A stretch of DNA of 64,000 bases from Enchytraeus crypticus (taxonomy: Eukaryota; Annelida; Clitellata; Enchytraeida; Enchytraeidae), in contig CAJHZI010000649.1 in assembly GCA_905160935.1 (NCBI GenBank), positions 2,856,001 to 2,920,000 of the forward strand, written 5' to 3'. Below the pieces are notes generated by a model. It was not told the origin of the DNA and made no database searches. It worked only from the letters and a program-made list of their open reading frames with translations. The translations under genes were made by a program, and so were the position numbers. Shown in pieces: positions 33,336 through 45,319 of this stretch. How positions within the stretch are numbered: position 1 is the stretch's first letter; each line of letters begins with the position of its first letter.

Positions 33336-34034
33336 GTTCAAGGCTAACTTTCTTAAATTCAATTAGTATTCTGATTTATTGATGAGTCTAAAATGCAACC
33401 ACACGAATCACTCTTCAGCACACTCAAGTTTAAATAGTTTGTAATTTGCACTTTCTGTAGCTTTTGTCTAGTCTGCACAAATGCATTAAAAATGTGTTAC
33501 ATTTTTATTGAGCCCCAATACCGTTTTACACTCTTAAATCTTCAGATTTAATTATTCCTTGCGATATTGTTTATTTTAATACAGAGTATTCCAAGACCAA
33601 CGTTAGAACTTGCCTGAGCAAATTGCTGCGTTTTGCATGAGAGAGGTTAGTAGTAAGTTAAATTAGAAAAAAATGCCTACATCATGTAAGTATTGAGTTA
33701 GATTATACAGAGGACATATACTGTTCATTAGAAAATCTTGCATCGAAAGCTAATTTTGCGGGTTAAGAGCATCTCAAATGTCGTAAAGTAACTTGTCTCC
33801 AAGATCTCCCTACTCATGTTTATAAACGATCAATGCACGGATGTTATATTGCCGTAAAGTATTCGGTTCTGCTCGAAATACCTCACATATCTGCTGTAAA
33901 GTGTAAAGCAAGATGCAATGATTTGCTTAAATTTCTGTAATTTTTAGTGCATACTCGTAAATAAATAAATAAATAAATATATATATATATATAAATAGAT
34001 CAGTAAATAAAAAAATTAAAAAAATAAAACTCCT
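33336..34034. other. Non-coding stretch
   Basis: Nothing recognised apart from a short (AAAT)n/(TA)n patch at 33960-33995. Confidence 0.5.
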
Positions 34035-34185
34035 GATGTTTTATAATTGCTTTCTGATTCATGTGTGAAATTAGAATTAGTTCAATTATTCCTCTCTCTC
34101 CAGTCAACTCGGTCATTCAAAAGATCATTAACACCATTACCCAGTTCATTCTACTAAAAACCTTTCCAAAGCAGACTTCTCATGC
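34035..34185 (-). mobile_element. LINE-F fragment
   Basis: Minus strand matches the region around the first catalytic Asp of LINE-F (compare 31565-31690). It is diverged and about 150 bp long. Confidence 0.65.
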
Positions 34186-34289
34186 TGTACCAGGTCGAGG
34201 TCACTGCAGAATAGGACAAGCTAGCAAGCTTCAGCCTGTACGTAAGAGGTAACTAAGGCAGAAGCTTTATGGAAGATCTCTATCACATA

Positions 34290-34500
34290 AATCATCTTCT
34301 AGTGCAGTGACCTCTGTCATCATCATCTTCTAGTGCAGTGACCTCTATCACATCATCATCTTCTAGTGCAGTGACCTCTCTCATAATCATCTTCTAGTGC
34401 AGTGACCTCTATCACATCATCATCTTCTAGTGCAGTGACCTCTCTCATCATCATCTTCTAGTGCAGTGACCTCTCTCACCATCACGTTCTAATGCAGTGC
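34290..34500. repeat. 31-34-bp minisatellite
   Basis: About seven copies of TCTAGTGCAGTGACCTCT separated by (ATC)n spacers of varying length, so the period alternates (copies at 34298, 34329, 34362, 34393). Confidence 0.92.
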
Positions 34501-35639
34501 AATTAGTCCAACGGGTTATTCACTGGATCATTAACCGTTGTATCTACATTAAAATGTTTTACTCAATTATCATTTTAGTTGAGAAAGAAGAAATTAGTAT
34601 TCAAAACTAACTTTCAAGTTTAATGAAAATGGGTACAAGAAGGTTTTATTCCATGTCGCGGATTTAACAGCATTTAGGAGCGGTTCAAAATTTCGAATTT
34701 ACAAATTTTAAAACTTGAACAAGTGGTTCAAAATTTCGCAGTTATTTATGTCAAATGAATTTGACAAATCTATTGCATATTGTTCGATATAAAATACCAT
34801 AAGATTGACGCAACTCCATTAGCAGCTGTAGTGCGTGTTTGTAAAGTAAGTGTTCGCTATAAACCCACTCTTGCCACAAATGCACAAATTCGGCGGCCAC
34901 TCGGTATTCCGGGAAATCATTACTCCAAGGACGGCCATTCAATGGTTTGTTGCGAATCCGATGATGATGATGAGAGCTATGAACGATATGGAAAGAAAAG
35001 TCAATGCTTTACTAAGTTTTAAGTTGTACAATAAGATCAGTTGAGGAGTTACCTAAGAATGATTAGCATTATATATGATATAGAGTGTTCCAGTAATCAA
35101 TTCTTCCATGCTCTGATAAGATAACTGTACCTTTAACAGATCTGCGTTATGTATGTATATTTTCCTGCTTAATTTAATTTGAAGTCTAGTAGCGGCCAAC
35201 ACGAACTATATTAATACTATCTATAGTAAAATGAAACTTTAGAGTCTTTTTATCTGAAATAGAAGATATTCTAAATTGATTATATTGATACATATATCGA
35301 TAGATCTAATTGTCAGCCGAAGAAAAACGAGAAAGCTTCTAAAGATTTCATATTTACTAAATAAAATGGATCTTTTTGTTATTTTATAGATAGAATCATT
35401 TAATATGTAAATTAATTGCCTCTTACGAAAATTTTTACCTCAATTCTACCACTTGGATGAGCGATAAAGAGTGATATAATAGGCCTATTTGAACCAAAAT
35501 TGAAATATTTCCGATCGACTATCCATTAATAATTATATTAAAACAAATCAAGTTTACTTATAAAATTAATTGTAACCGAGAATACTTAATTTAAACTAAT
35601 ACGCACTGACTTTAAATCAAAATTTAGTTTCTCCGAATA
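34501..35639. other. Non-coding stretch
   Basis: Frames near 34750-35044 overlap on both strands, including MNGRPWSNDFPEYRV (-). None has a recognisable domain and none is called. Confidence 0.45.
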
Positions 35640-35815
35640 TCGCTCAGTTATTTTCCAGAACTCCTCCGGTCTACTGAGCTAGGACTTCCATCCTTGCCCG
35701 GAGCCGCTCCGGTACCAGCTGTCAATATCCTGAAATTGTTTTTCACACTCCTTACCGATCCGCAGTCGCTCAGCGCGCTGAGGCTTTCAAGCGGGGCGAC
35801 TAATCGAAGAAAATT
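35640..35815. other. Isolated GC-rich patch with two palindromes
   Basis: A ~170-bp CpG-containing island in AT-rich DNA. It holds CCGGAGCCGCTCCGG (35698-35712) and CTCAGCGCGCTGAG (35769-35782), both perfect palindromes. It has no good open frame or RNA gene signature. It may be a regulatory element or an old repeat. Confidence 0.35.
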
Positions 35816-36068
35816 AAAAGAAAATGAAGAAGGGAACTGGAAAACTCAGCTATTAGAATTATGATATTGAGCGAATCCACGGGGATAGTGGAAAATTTTC
35901 GTTCTTTCGGCGTAAGCAGAATCAGGATAGGACGCGAATGATGTAGAATGGATTGCGCCGCGAAATTGCCCACTATTATTGTTGAATGAAGACAGAATTA
36001 AAATTCACGATGCTGCAGTATACAATGAGCTAATCAGCTGCGGTTGCCAGAGGTTCGTTTCTATGCAC

Positions 36069-36205
36069 GGCTGGAGCCAGTGACGATGTCGGTAAGGTAT
36101 TCGATCGCGGATCAGTACGTGCGGGGTTAAATTCCTGGGTTCGCCTGTCACTAACATCGCTTTGGAGTAAGGAAACTGAGGCTAGCATTAGCTTCACCAG
36201 CTTTG
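36069..36205 (+). mobile_element. SINE-A copy
   Basis: Head with A-box variant TGACGATGTCGG, B-box variant GGTTAAATTCC, body ACATCGCTTTGGAGTAAGG, and 3' end AAACTGAGGCTAGCATTAGC. Confidence 0.85.
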
Positions 36206-36954
36206 TAGAACTATGGACAGTTAAGTAAAAGTAAAACTGTAGTTTAGAAGCGAAGTGATTTTATTCTGATCGTGGTTTTATCGACTGCAGGAATAAAATA
36301 TATGCCTAACATAGAGCTTTCTTCGCCTCCTGCCAGAGGAGATGAAGAAAAAGGATCACATGTTCACTTACCAATAGACAGACTAACAAAATATATAACA
36401 GCCCAAAGAATACCTTATCTTTCCTTAACTTCATTTCGATGCTACATTTCATCCACTTGCTGTAGGTCTACTTCCTTTTCAACCATTTTCTTTAGAAAAA
36501 TACTGTGTGTAATGCATTTTCGTGTTTCGAGCAGTAGCAATCGGTTTCAACACTTTAAATCTCCAATATCAATTCATTTGTAGCATTTTCAATAAGTTTT
36601 AAACATTCTCCAATGTAGTATTTTCAATTGATAAATTTCAAATTTTATTAGTTTTCGTACAGACCTACTATCTATTCTTACCCAGATTCTTTAGTTTGCC
36701 GAGAGTTGGAAAATATTACAAATAAAAAGATTTTCGTTGTAATGTAAACCATTATTGAGAGGAAAAGAGTACTGCAAAATTATAATTATTTGCTGAAATC
36801 GTTATGATAAATCCAAATTGTTCAGACTTCAATATTGGGCACGTTCTCAACCTGCTGTCCACTCTGCGTTCCATTTCATGAGCCATATTATGTAGATATT
36901 AAGATAAAAAAATTAGTTTTATTTGTAAATTTGATTTGTAATATATGATGCTTA
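36206..36954. other. Non-coding stretch
   Basis: The plus frame 36272-36583 (103 codons) has no recognised domain and composition like its surroundings. Not called. Confidence 0.45.
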
Positions 36955-37075
36955 TATGAAGGAGAAGGCCCACTCATATGTGAACATGAAGAGGAAAGCG
37001 AAAGTCAGAGAAGAGAGGAGATGTTATATATCATGGACCAGTACAGTAAGAGAGAGAGAGAGAGAGAGAGATATA
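36955..37075 (+). mobile_element. LINE-F 3' end
   Basis: Encodes HSYVNMKRKAKVREERR-like sequence and ends CATGGACCAGTACAGTAAG followed by (AG)n, matching the ends of other LINE-F copies. Confidence 0.8.
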
Positions 37076-37669
37076 TAAAGGAGTCCCAGGCGGGGCTGAG
37101 AGAATATGTGATCTGCACAAATACTGTTTCCACATTGAATGCTTTAAGCGTCTACTTCTCTTTGCTGAAAGTCCAAAGAAACCAGTCAGTCCGGTTAGTG
37201 GAGGTTTTATGGGGCATGGACACTTTTTAGTGATAATAGCAGATTTTAAGAAAGATTATTGGCTGACCATTTGGCCAAAGTCTTCTTCAGTCAAGAACTG
37301 AACTTTACAAATTCTATCTACTAGTGCGCGGGTAAAATTTCTTGTCATGAATGACTTCAGGAATATTTAAATTTAAAAATATAGGTTAATCTGCTAATAG
37401 TTTGATATGTCTGCTTATCCCACAATACTAGAACCTAATACAAAGACATAAAACGATATAAATTCTCTGCAACTCTGAATCAGTTTATCGATTCCTTAAA
37501 ACCAAAGTCAAACCAACAAACAAAATTAAAATATGGCGACAAATAAATTAACAAATACTAATCGAAGCGAAATAAGTGAATACAAAAACCCGAAGACAGT
37601 CGTAGATGAAAACATATGAAAAAGGGGTCCATAGATTCAGCAAATCGATTTCATTATCCTGTTTATTCC

Positions 37670-38125
37670 AGTCTAAAGAAAGATATAAAGATAAAGATAG
37701 TTAAAACTTTGGTTTGGACCACGCTATTGTATGGATGTGGAATATGGACCTTAAGGAAGGAAGACAGTAGGAAATTAGAGGCATTGGAATTGTGGATTTG
37801 GAGAAGAATGGAGAGGATTAGCAGGACTCAAAAGGTTACAAATGAGGAAGTGCTGGAGAGAGTTGGTACTGATAAACAGATGATCAAGGTATTAAGAAAT
37901 AGGAAGAATAGTTGGGTAGGACGCATTCTAAGGGGGTCTATTAAAATTAGTCATAGAAGGTAGAATGAAAGGAAAAAGAGGCAGAGGCAGGCCGAGATTA
38001 GGTGTGTTAGATGATTTAATGACAAACTTATATGTGAAAATGAAGAGGAAAGCGGAAGACAGAGAAGAGTGGATGCGTTATATACTATGGACCTGCCAGT
38101 AGGCAGTGTACTAAGAAGAAGAATC
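37670..38125 (+). mobile_element. LINE-F C-terminal and 3' end fragment
   Basis: KKDIKIKIVKTLVWTTLLYG, CGIWTLRKEDSRKLEALELW and VTNEEVLERVGTDKQ are readable. A frame change follows WVGRILRG. The 3' end is CCTGCCAGTAGGCAGTGTAC then TAAGAAGAAG, a GAA-type tail instead of (AG)n. Confidence 0.9.
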
Positions 38126-38312
38126 CTGTTATATGTACACTGGAGGAATTTATTGATTTAAGACACTATTTTTACAAATACACTGTGAAAAAGTTGTTAT
38201 TTTTTCAATAGTGCTTAAAATAATTTAAAGAAAATTAAGACAATGAAATGAATATCAGTCGTTGTGTAAGAGCGGGGTCCACGCATCCTCAACCAGTCCA
38301 TAGTAGCGCTGG

Positions 38313-38323
38313 CACTAGATGGC
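38313..38323 (+). promoter_or_regulatory. CTCF-like core motif
   Basis: CACTAGATGGC matches the core of the bilaterian CTCF consensus CCASYAGRKGGC. It sits in a GC-richer patch (38270-38350) between SoxC and the kinase gene. A single motif in 64 kb can arise by chance. Confidence 0.25.
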
Positions 38324-38350
38324 CGGTCAGCCCGCTCAGTCCTATCGAAT

Positions 38351-39139
38351 CATTCTACGTGGATAATACAAAAGCGTTTGTTTTCATATATTATGTAAAT
38401 GATCGAAATATTTAGTTTATAATGTTAAATCAGGAATATTATGGATATTTAATTGTCGTTCCGTTAATTAGCAGAAATATTTTACTTATTCATGACTTAA
38501 AAATATATTTCTAAGAAAATTTATGATTTATTAAATTAGATTACAGAAAATCTAGTGAAGGAGTGATCATTTGAGCAGTTGATGAATATTTTTCAAATTT
38601 ACAAGTCATAACGTTTGTAAGAATTGAAAATGGAAGTTACTAAATCAATAAACTCATTTGCTCGTTGATGCAGTTTCTAAATCCAAACCTTGGAGACTGA
38701 GGAAGTTCATGTGATACGGAGTTTAGCTTGATATATACGTAATTTTATATGCTATATTTTACTTAATAAAGTTTAAAATATCTATCTTTGTAATTGAAAA
38801 CTGCAATTATCCTAATTTGAGTAATATCGTAGGCTTTAAAACGACTCTGTTAGAAATGAACCTGTTAAATTGAGATCTTCTGATGGCTAAATATTTATTA
38901 TATTCTTTACTAAATAATATAATCATGGTAATATAGTAAGTCACATATTCGGTTGAGACAAGCATAACACTCAGAATACGTAGTTCTCTGAAATTATACC
39001 ACGTCGAATGATAGAAGATTCATAGACCTAGTCTACTTGCTTTACAACAACTAGGACCTAAGTATAAGGCTAGCCATAATGAACAATGCTTAGCAATAGG
39101 TATGCATTTTGAGTTATTTTTCATCTGAGTAGTTTTATT
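38351..39139. other. Non-coding stretch
   Basis: AT-rich, nothing recognised. Confidence 0.5.
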
Positions 39140-39275
39140 ATCTTTCGACTGATTTTTCAGATTTTGGGATTTTGTACCCTTTTGGGCCTTCTTTTTTCCT
39201 TCTCACTGGCTTGGATTTGTTTTAATAGTGCCATGGACGACAATATCACTCCAATTTTCGTTATTATTATTATTT
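39140..39275 (+). mobile_element. Family F repeat, copy 2
   Basis: Blocks GACTGATTTTTCAGATTTTG, GGCTTGGATTTGTTTTAATA, GTGCCATGGACGACAATA and CACTCCAATTTTCG, then a (TTA)n tail. Confidence 0.6.
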
Positions 39276-39881
39276 TACTCCAGCGATCTGATTACTGTTT
39301 ATTAGCACAATGAATGAAACAAAGACGTTTCGATTTAGTTGGAATGTAACGTCCAAGTCATAAAAATTCACTAGTAACTTGTACATGTAGGTACAAACAA
39401 CAGATCTAGCAGATCTAACATTTTAGATAAGTTCAAATTCTAATCTAAACCATAATGCTAGATTTGCTATACTCAAAACCATAGTTTAAATTGAGAGGCG
39501 TGCTTGAAAATTTAGGTCAATACTGTAAGGTTATTGATAGAATATAGAAATTCATCATCGAACTCTATGGGTCACTTTTTGAACTCTAGAGTAGTCTCTC
39601 CAACCCTCCTCTTCCTCCGCTGATACAGATCCATCGCAGAGTCATCCACATCACTTTTCGCAAGATTGAATTTAACATCTAATATATTGAAATCTTTATT
39701 ATATTGATTAACTAAGTTTTGTTATTTACATACCTATCTTTAATATACTTTTTGAAAATCTAAATGTTAGCGCTATTCTTACTGGAATATTTTCATGCAA
39801 CCTTAAAATATTTCCTATCCAACTTAATCCTGTGTTTCTTTTGAAATCACTCCAAATAATGTATGAATTAACGAAATATAT

Positions 39882-40017
39882 GGCTTGAGCCAGTGGCGAA
39901 GTCGGTATGATACTCGACCGCTGATCAGTATATGCGGGATTCAAATCCTGGGCTCGCTCGCAATTGACATCGCTTTCGAGTGAGGAAACTGACCTTAGCT
40001 TTTTTACCAGCTTTTAT
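39882..40017 (+). mobile_element. SINE-A copy
   Basis: A box TGGCGAAGTCGG, B-box variant GATTCAAATCC, full body and 3' end GAGGAAACTGACC with TTAGC; the TAGCTTTTTT tail follows. The 3' tail block has a small deletion (CTGACCTTAGC). Confidence 0.88.
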
Positions 40018-40439
40018 ATGAATTAGCAGGATTTCTTTGATGATGAAATTATTTAATTGCATCTTGTCAAACTCAACTCTCTACGTTACGAATAGCGTCT
40101 TAGACTGGATAGAAATGAGGACTAGTAGTCTTTGAACATTTTTAAATTTAGAATGATTAATCAAAGAATAAGCTGAGAGAAAAAATCTGTTAAATAATAG
40201 AAATCAAATAACTGAATCAATTAAAGATAAAATAGCAGATCAAAACAACAGAAGAAACTGTGTTACGCTTATGCAAAACGTGCAATTATTCATCTACTTT
40301 GGTAGCACAATTGCCTGATAAGCAAAGACCACATGATCGAAACTCCGCTAGGCCGCCTATAAAAGTGCGATTGCGGCACAAAACTTGAAGTTTAGCTTCG
40401 CTTAACACACTATTTTCATATAATTGGTTTACTTTCCCA

Positions 40440-40690
40440 TGTTGTGTCCGGGTTGCGTGAAGAATCTAAATACCAACCATGTACTGCTCCTGTCGTAAAA
40501 AGCGACATAAAAATTAGATTCAAACCAACGTCAGAAAGGGCATTCAGTTGGTGAGCGCGTAGGCTCCAGAAATTGCTACAAAATTTTAAACGACAATGGA
40601 ATGGTATGAGCATATTGTGATTGGTGTGGGACAGAGAGGATTGAAAATTACTTTTCGAATCCCGACCCTGGTTAAACTTGGATTCTAGGG
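40440..40690 (+). mobile_element. SINE-like element with the GTCGTAA core
   Basis: Begins TTGTGTCCGGGTTGCGTGAA and continues to CTGTCGTAAAAAGCGAC (40492-40508), the core shared with SINE-D and 18620-18705. Downstream, TTCGAATCCCGACC (40654-40667) resembles a B box. It ends near a GAAGAAGAAGA tail. The rest is unlike SINE-D. Confidence 0.5.
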
Positions 40691-40706
40691 AAGAAGAAGA
40701 AGATCA

Positions 40707-40708
<2 letters not shown>

Positions 40709-40752
<44 letters not shown>
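40709..40752. repeat. (TA)n microsatellite
   Basis: TA run with one G interruption. Confidence 0.95.
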
Positions 40753-40754
<2 letters not shown>

Positions 40755-41692
40755 TCATTCATAAGTATATATAGTCTATATACGTTTACTTCAAAATAAT
40801 CTGAGTACCGCCGATAAGTAACATACGAAATAGAATATACGAACACATTATAGTATACAATATGGAGAAGATAATGTCGTATTTATGCAAATACAAACAA
40901 TGCATTTAAACCACGATGAATTGGCTTAATTCCTCTTATCAGACAAATATGCATAATCCAAAGCAAGACATGAGCTAGAGAAGAAATTGCAAGCATTATG
41001 CACGCGTGCATTTTGTAGGATTCTAACATCTTCACAATTGCAAGTTTTGGTGGTCATTAATTCATTGATTCTGTTTTTCACATTAATTAACTTCAGACTC
41101 AACGTTTGGTTTCTGATAATTAAAATGCTCTTGTCCGTAGCTTTTAGGAAGTTTATTATCGCTGGTCTATGTCAAAGAGTTCTGTATTTCATGTAATGTA
41201 AGACGGATAATAGTAAATATTACCCGATAATAGCAACGAAAAGTATTATTAGTTTGGGCTCGTTTAATGTAGTCTAATGCAGTATGTTAATCTAATGCAA
41301 GCGGAACTTTTATACAGCAAGGAGCTTCTGTTGCTAAATCTCTGAAGCGCTTTAAGACTCAATGCTGAAAATAACTAGCCCATATTAAGACGAGGAATGG
41401 GTATCCATTTTCAGCTAATAGATTTGAAAATAAAATCCACTTCCTTTTTATAAGCATCATTTTCTAGACAAGCCCTTGTGCAGAGCAATAGTGTCTACTG
41501 TAATCCTTACAGATGAGGCGAAGCTGAGGATATGAGTTTTATTACGTTGATAGCTTCATAATCTCAACGTACAAAATTACAAAAGTGAATTTAAAACTAT
41601 TTGCAGAACTACTCTTATAAGACTAAGATTTCACGATCTCTCTCCATTTATCTCCTTTGTTCACTCTCGCTCTCTCTCTCTTTCTCTCTTTC

Positions 41693-41735
<43 letters not shown>

Positions 41736-43234
41736 CTCACTCATTCACTCTGTAATGAACTGTAAGATTGTAGGTTGGAAGTAGAGTAATTAATTTATTC
41801 TTCCGTCTACCTCAAATGAACGAGCCACATAATCGAAAATTGATATTGTAAGCTAAAATCTGATCGAACTCAACTTGATCCAATTTATAGCATTTGAGAC
41901 GCAGTCCAATAATGATTTTCCAAATGCTTTGTCGCCCATGTTTATGCTATATTTTTGAGTTTAGTCCTCATTTTTAAAACTATTTACAATAATTTTCAGC
42001 TTTATATCTATTTAGTATATTTTCATCATTTATATAATCTTACTGTTGAACTCCAATCTACGTGTATTACAAACAAGTTCATAGAAACGTCATGTAGGGG
42101 AACTTAGATAGTGTACGTTATTGGTAAAAGGGTATTAGTTGTTAAATCGTGAAGTCTACATTAAATAGATTGATGCCAAATTACACCTACACTAACTGAA
42201 GATAAAAATATGCAGAACAACATCCAACATAATATTATTTTAATTATAGTATTATAGCGATAAATTTTAATTTTAAAAGTTATTTTGATTTTTGAATACT
42301 TCTTTTTGGGAAACGACTTTTGACTTTCAGCAGACATAGTCTCTCACTACTGGATCTTTTGCGATCGCATTCCAACTAGATCAACTTCTGCTTTTTAGCA
42401 AAAGAATTTTTAATTGTGGTTATATTTGTATTATTTCATTTAAAAAATAATATAAATCGCAAAGCTTAATCTCAGTGTGTACCAGTTCTAACACATAGTA
42501 ATTAGATATACTATTGGTGAATAGCAATTAATAGGAAGAGGCTATTTAACGAAATGATAAACGTGTAGCACACAGTTATGATGACATATTGTACTAATGG
42601 TATTAATGTAATTTGAAAATTCTGATAAAGACTCGTATGGTTAATTGTGTATCAAACATCTCAACATTCGAATTACGAATTCCATAAATAATAATTCGAT
42701 TGAGATGTATGATAAACAAGTAATCATATTGCAATTTATTATATTTTCCGACTGTATTAAGTAATCGAATTTCGAATTCCATAATTGAAAATCACAGCAT
42801 TGAAAATGCATATACACAGATCTACTCTAAGCTTTTTCATACATTCGATAAGAATATTATAGCTCAAAGTCAATTTTATATGTGTCAATTGCCTGCTGAA
42901 CTAAAAATTACTACAAGACGATATCAAAAGTAAACTGGAAGTACTATCTGCGTCTATACTTTGAAATTAATAAACTAAATAAAACTTAAAATTAATGCAG
43001 GATAACTGAACAAGTAAAAGATTATAATTTTCTCTAATTTATTTAATTTATTTGTTTATTGCAGCTTTTCGAAGTACATGTGTGTGATGTTTCATGTTCT
43101 TTTCGTTTTCGAACACTTTATCTCTTTGCCCTGTTTCGCTGAACATGATTTCACTTTGTATAGTGTACCTTTCATTGTGTACATATTGTACTTATGCTAC
43201 CATATCTTTGGTGAAATAAAGATGCATATATAAT
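40753..43234. other. Non-coding stretch
   Basis: About 2.5 kb, AT-rich. It contains a (CT)n tract at 41655-41735. The plus frame 40987-41196 has no domain. Nothing else was recognised. Confidence 0.5.
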
Positions 43235-43450
43235 TAATAACGTGCGGAAAGCAACGGGCAACCACCACAGAAGCCGCGTTTTCCACAAACTATATAGTAG
43301 CTACATACGGTAGGGGTAAGGCCTAGTCTCTTGTGAAGGGATTAATTTGTTGATCTGCGGAATGCTTATAGGGTGGACCGTGAAAGCATACTCTGGGTAG
43401 GAATATGTACTTTTGACCTACCACTTAATAGAACACCATAGTGAAAGGAA
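43235..43450 (+). mobile_element. SINE-D copy
   Basis: GAAAGCAACGGGCAACCACC, CTTGTGAAGGGATTAATTTG, and 3' end ATATGTACTTTTGACC with CTACCACTTAATAGAAC. It lacks the GTCGTAA core (5' truncated). Confidence 0.7.
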
Positions 43451-43877
43451 GAGAACTTATAGCTAAATATTTATCAAACTGATTTTAATTCACCGTTTGA
43501 GATATCTTTCCACCGAGTTAATATGCAATTATCTGATATATTTAATCCAGTAAATAATTTAACTGATAAAACAGGCATGCCCGCATCATCCAAGCCGAAT
43601 TGAGGCCGACAAAACATCAATACGTATACGTAGTTTATCCATAAACTCTACATCCATCCCAATCTGCATTCCTAGACTAGTAACGTCATTAGTAATGTGA
43701 ACACGTAGGCACTGGCAGGTAGAAAGGCTGCAGGCGTGATGTAGGTAATGTATTATTCAAGCAATTATTGCCGCCCTATATCCGGTTAGTCTCGTAAATC
43801 AATGAATGATCATAGAGCAAAACAGCTTAGATCAAACCATTTCAAGTGGTCTACGTCATTTATAAAATTAGACTTTT

Positions 43878-44043
43878 GTTAATAATAACAATAAAGGTTT
43901 AACGTCCGTTTTCTCATACAAGGATGACGTCAGGGACGTCCCCCATCACATGTCACTACAAATCGTTTCACTCCAAACGATCTGAAAAAACACGTGCTAA
44001 AGAGAAATAAAAGACCCTAAACAGTTCCGGTCCGGTTATCAAA
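43878..44043 (-). mobile_element. Family E SINE-like element, copy 2
   Basis: Matches 9567-9735 over its whole length in reverse. Starts TTTGATAACCGGACCGG and ends AAACGGACGTTAAACC then (TTA/TTG)n. A CCAATGGTATTRATG direct duplication lies just outside its 5' end. Confidence 0.7.
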
Positions 44044-44704
44044 GTAATGACCAATGGTATTAATGACCAATGGTATTGATGTGTTAATGATAGGATGGCC
44101 GTAAGCATAGCGCACTTTCCCGAGAAGAATAAGCTATGGTTTGAATCCCAGCCGGACTGAGACTGGCAGCATTCTTTGTGATATGGAAACAACCTTAAAT
44201 ATAGCGTTATTCGTATGTACAGCACCTATAGCAACATTGAAGTCCGCTAAAAGAGAATAGTAGCATAATCCTGGGTCAAAAAGATTTTGAAGCCAATTAG
44301 TGCACTTACCAAAATATAGGTGTACTATTACGAAGTGTAACTCTAAATAGTTTAATAATCTCAATTCAGCAAGCAATCCAGCTAAATTGTGGTCTGCGGT
44401 TAAAAAGGTCTCTCGTAAGAAGCAGTATTTACGGTTAAATTACAAGTCTACTATTAATGCTGATGTGCTAAACTTCCACTATGCTTCGGTTTTCTTGGTT
44501 TCTTAGTCCTTTGGCTCCAAGAATTGGGTCACCTTTGCTCCACAAATAAATCTTTCACGTTCTCATTCATATATGGCAACTCAATGAAAATCTTCTATAA
44601 TCAAACCCCTGCAAAAGGTTCCACATCCAACTGATTCTTCGGACTTAAAGTCTGTAAGAACTTCTGTACACGTCGCACTGAATGTGTTGTAACTTCTAGA
44701 TATA

Positions 44705-44748
<44 letters not shown>
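44705..44748. repeat. (TA)n next to LINE-F 3' end
   Basis: A TA run that begins exactly at the CTAAG end of the minus-strand LINE-F fragment. Confidence 0.9.
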
Positions 44749-44990
44749 TAGTGCATTGCCCACTGGCAGGTCCATGGTATATAACGCCTCCACTCTTCTC
44801 TGCCTTCCGCCTTCCTGTTCATTTCCACATATGAGTGGGTCTTTAAATCATCTAACATATCTAATATCGGCCTGCCCCTGCCTCTTTTTACTTCCATTCT
44901 ACCTTCTATGACCTCTTTTAATAGACCTTCCCCCCTTAGAATGTGCCCTATCCAACTCTTCTTCCTATTTCTTAATACATTTATCATTTA
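44749..44990 (-). mobile_element. LINE-F 3' end fragment between TA arrays
   Basis: Minus strand reads MINVLRNRKKSWIGHILRGE, then KRGRGRPILDMLDDLKTHS, to the 3' end with CCTGCCAGTGGGCAATGCAC. TA arrays lie at both ends. Confidence 0.9.
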
Positions 44991-45027
44991 TATATATATA
45001 TATATATATAATTTCTGCATATTATCA

Positions 45028-45066
<39 letters not shown>
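44991..45066. repeat. (TA)n arrays
   Basis: Two TA runs separated by ~20 bp. Confidence 0.9.
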
Positions 45067-45071
<5 letters not shown>

Positions 45072-45084
45072 GCATCATCTCGTC

Positions 45085-45267
45085 ACGATTTTACAAATCA
45101 ATCTCTTTTATCGTACAGGATCTACTACTGCTGCCCTCATCACTCTCTTCCATACTACATGCTCAGTGTTAAAATCACCTCCATTCATTAGGGTGGTAAC
45201 TCTGGATTGTAGCAAAGTATTTGACACTGTCAGACATTTGCAGATGCCTGATTTATTTGAACCTTAA
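45085..45267 (+). mobile_element. Second LINE lineage, reverse transcriptase fragment
   Basis: The frame reads RTGSTTAALITLFHTT and VVTLDCSKVFDTVRHLQM. The GSTTAALI and SKxFDTVRH motifs are the RT segments around the first catalytic Asp in a LINE type different from LINE-F (FEKAFDRIDW) and from jockey. It ends at a stop at 45265-45267. Only ~55 residues remain. Clade not assigned. Confidence 0.75.
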
Positions 45268-45319
45268 ATATTTCAAGCTCTGTAACATGCCTAGCTACCT
45301 TTTCATCTCTCGTTTCCAT

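Noticed and set aside
44095-44170. Possible additional tRNA-derived SINE
   Set aside because: A B box-like GGTTTGAATCCCAGCC is present, but no A box fit and no second copy were found.
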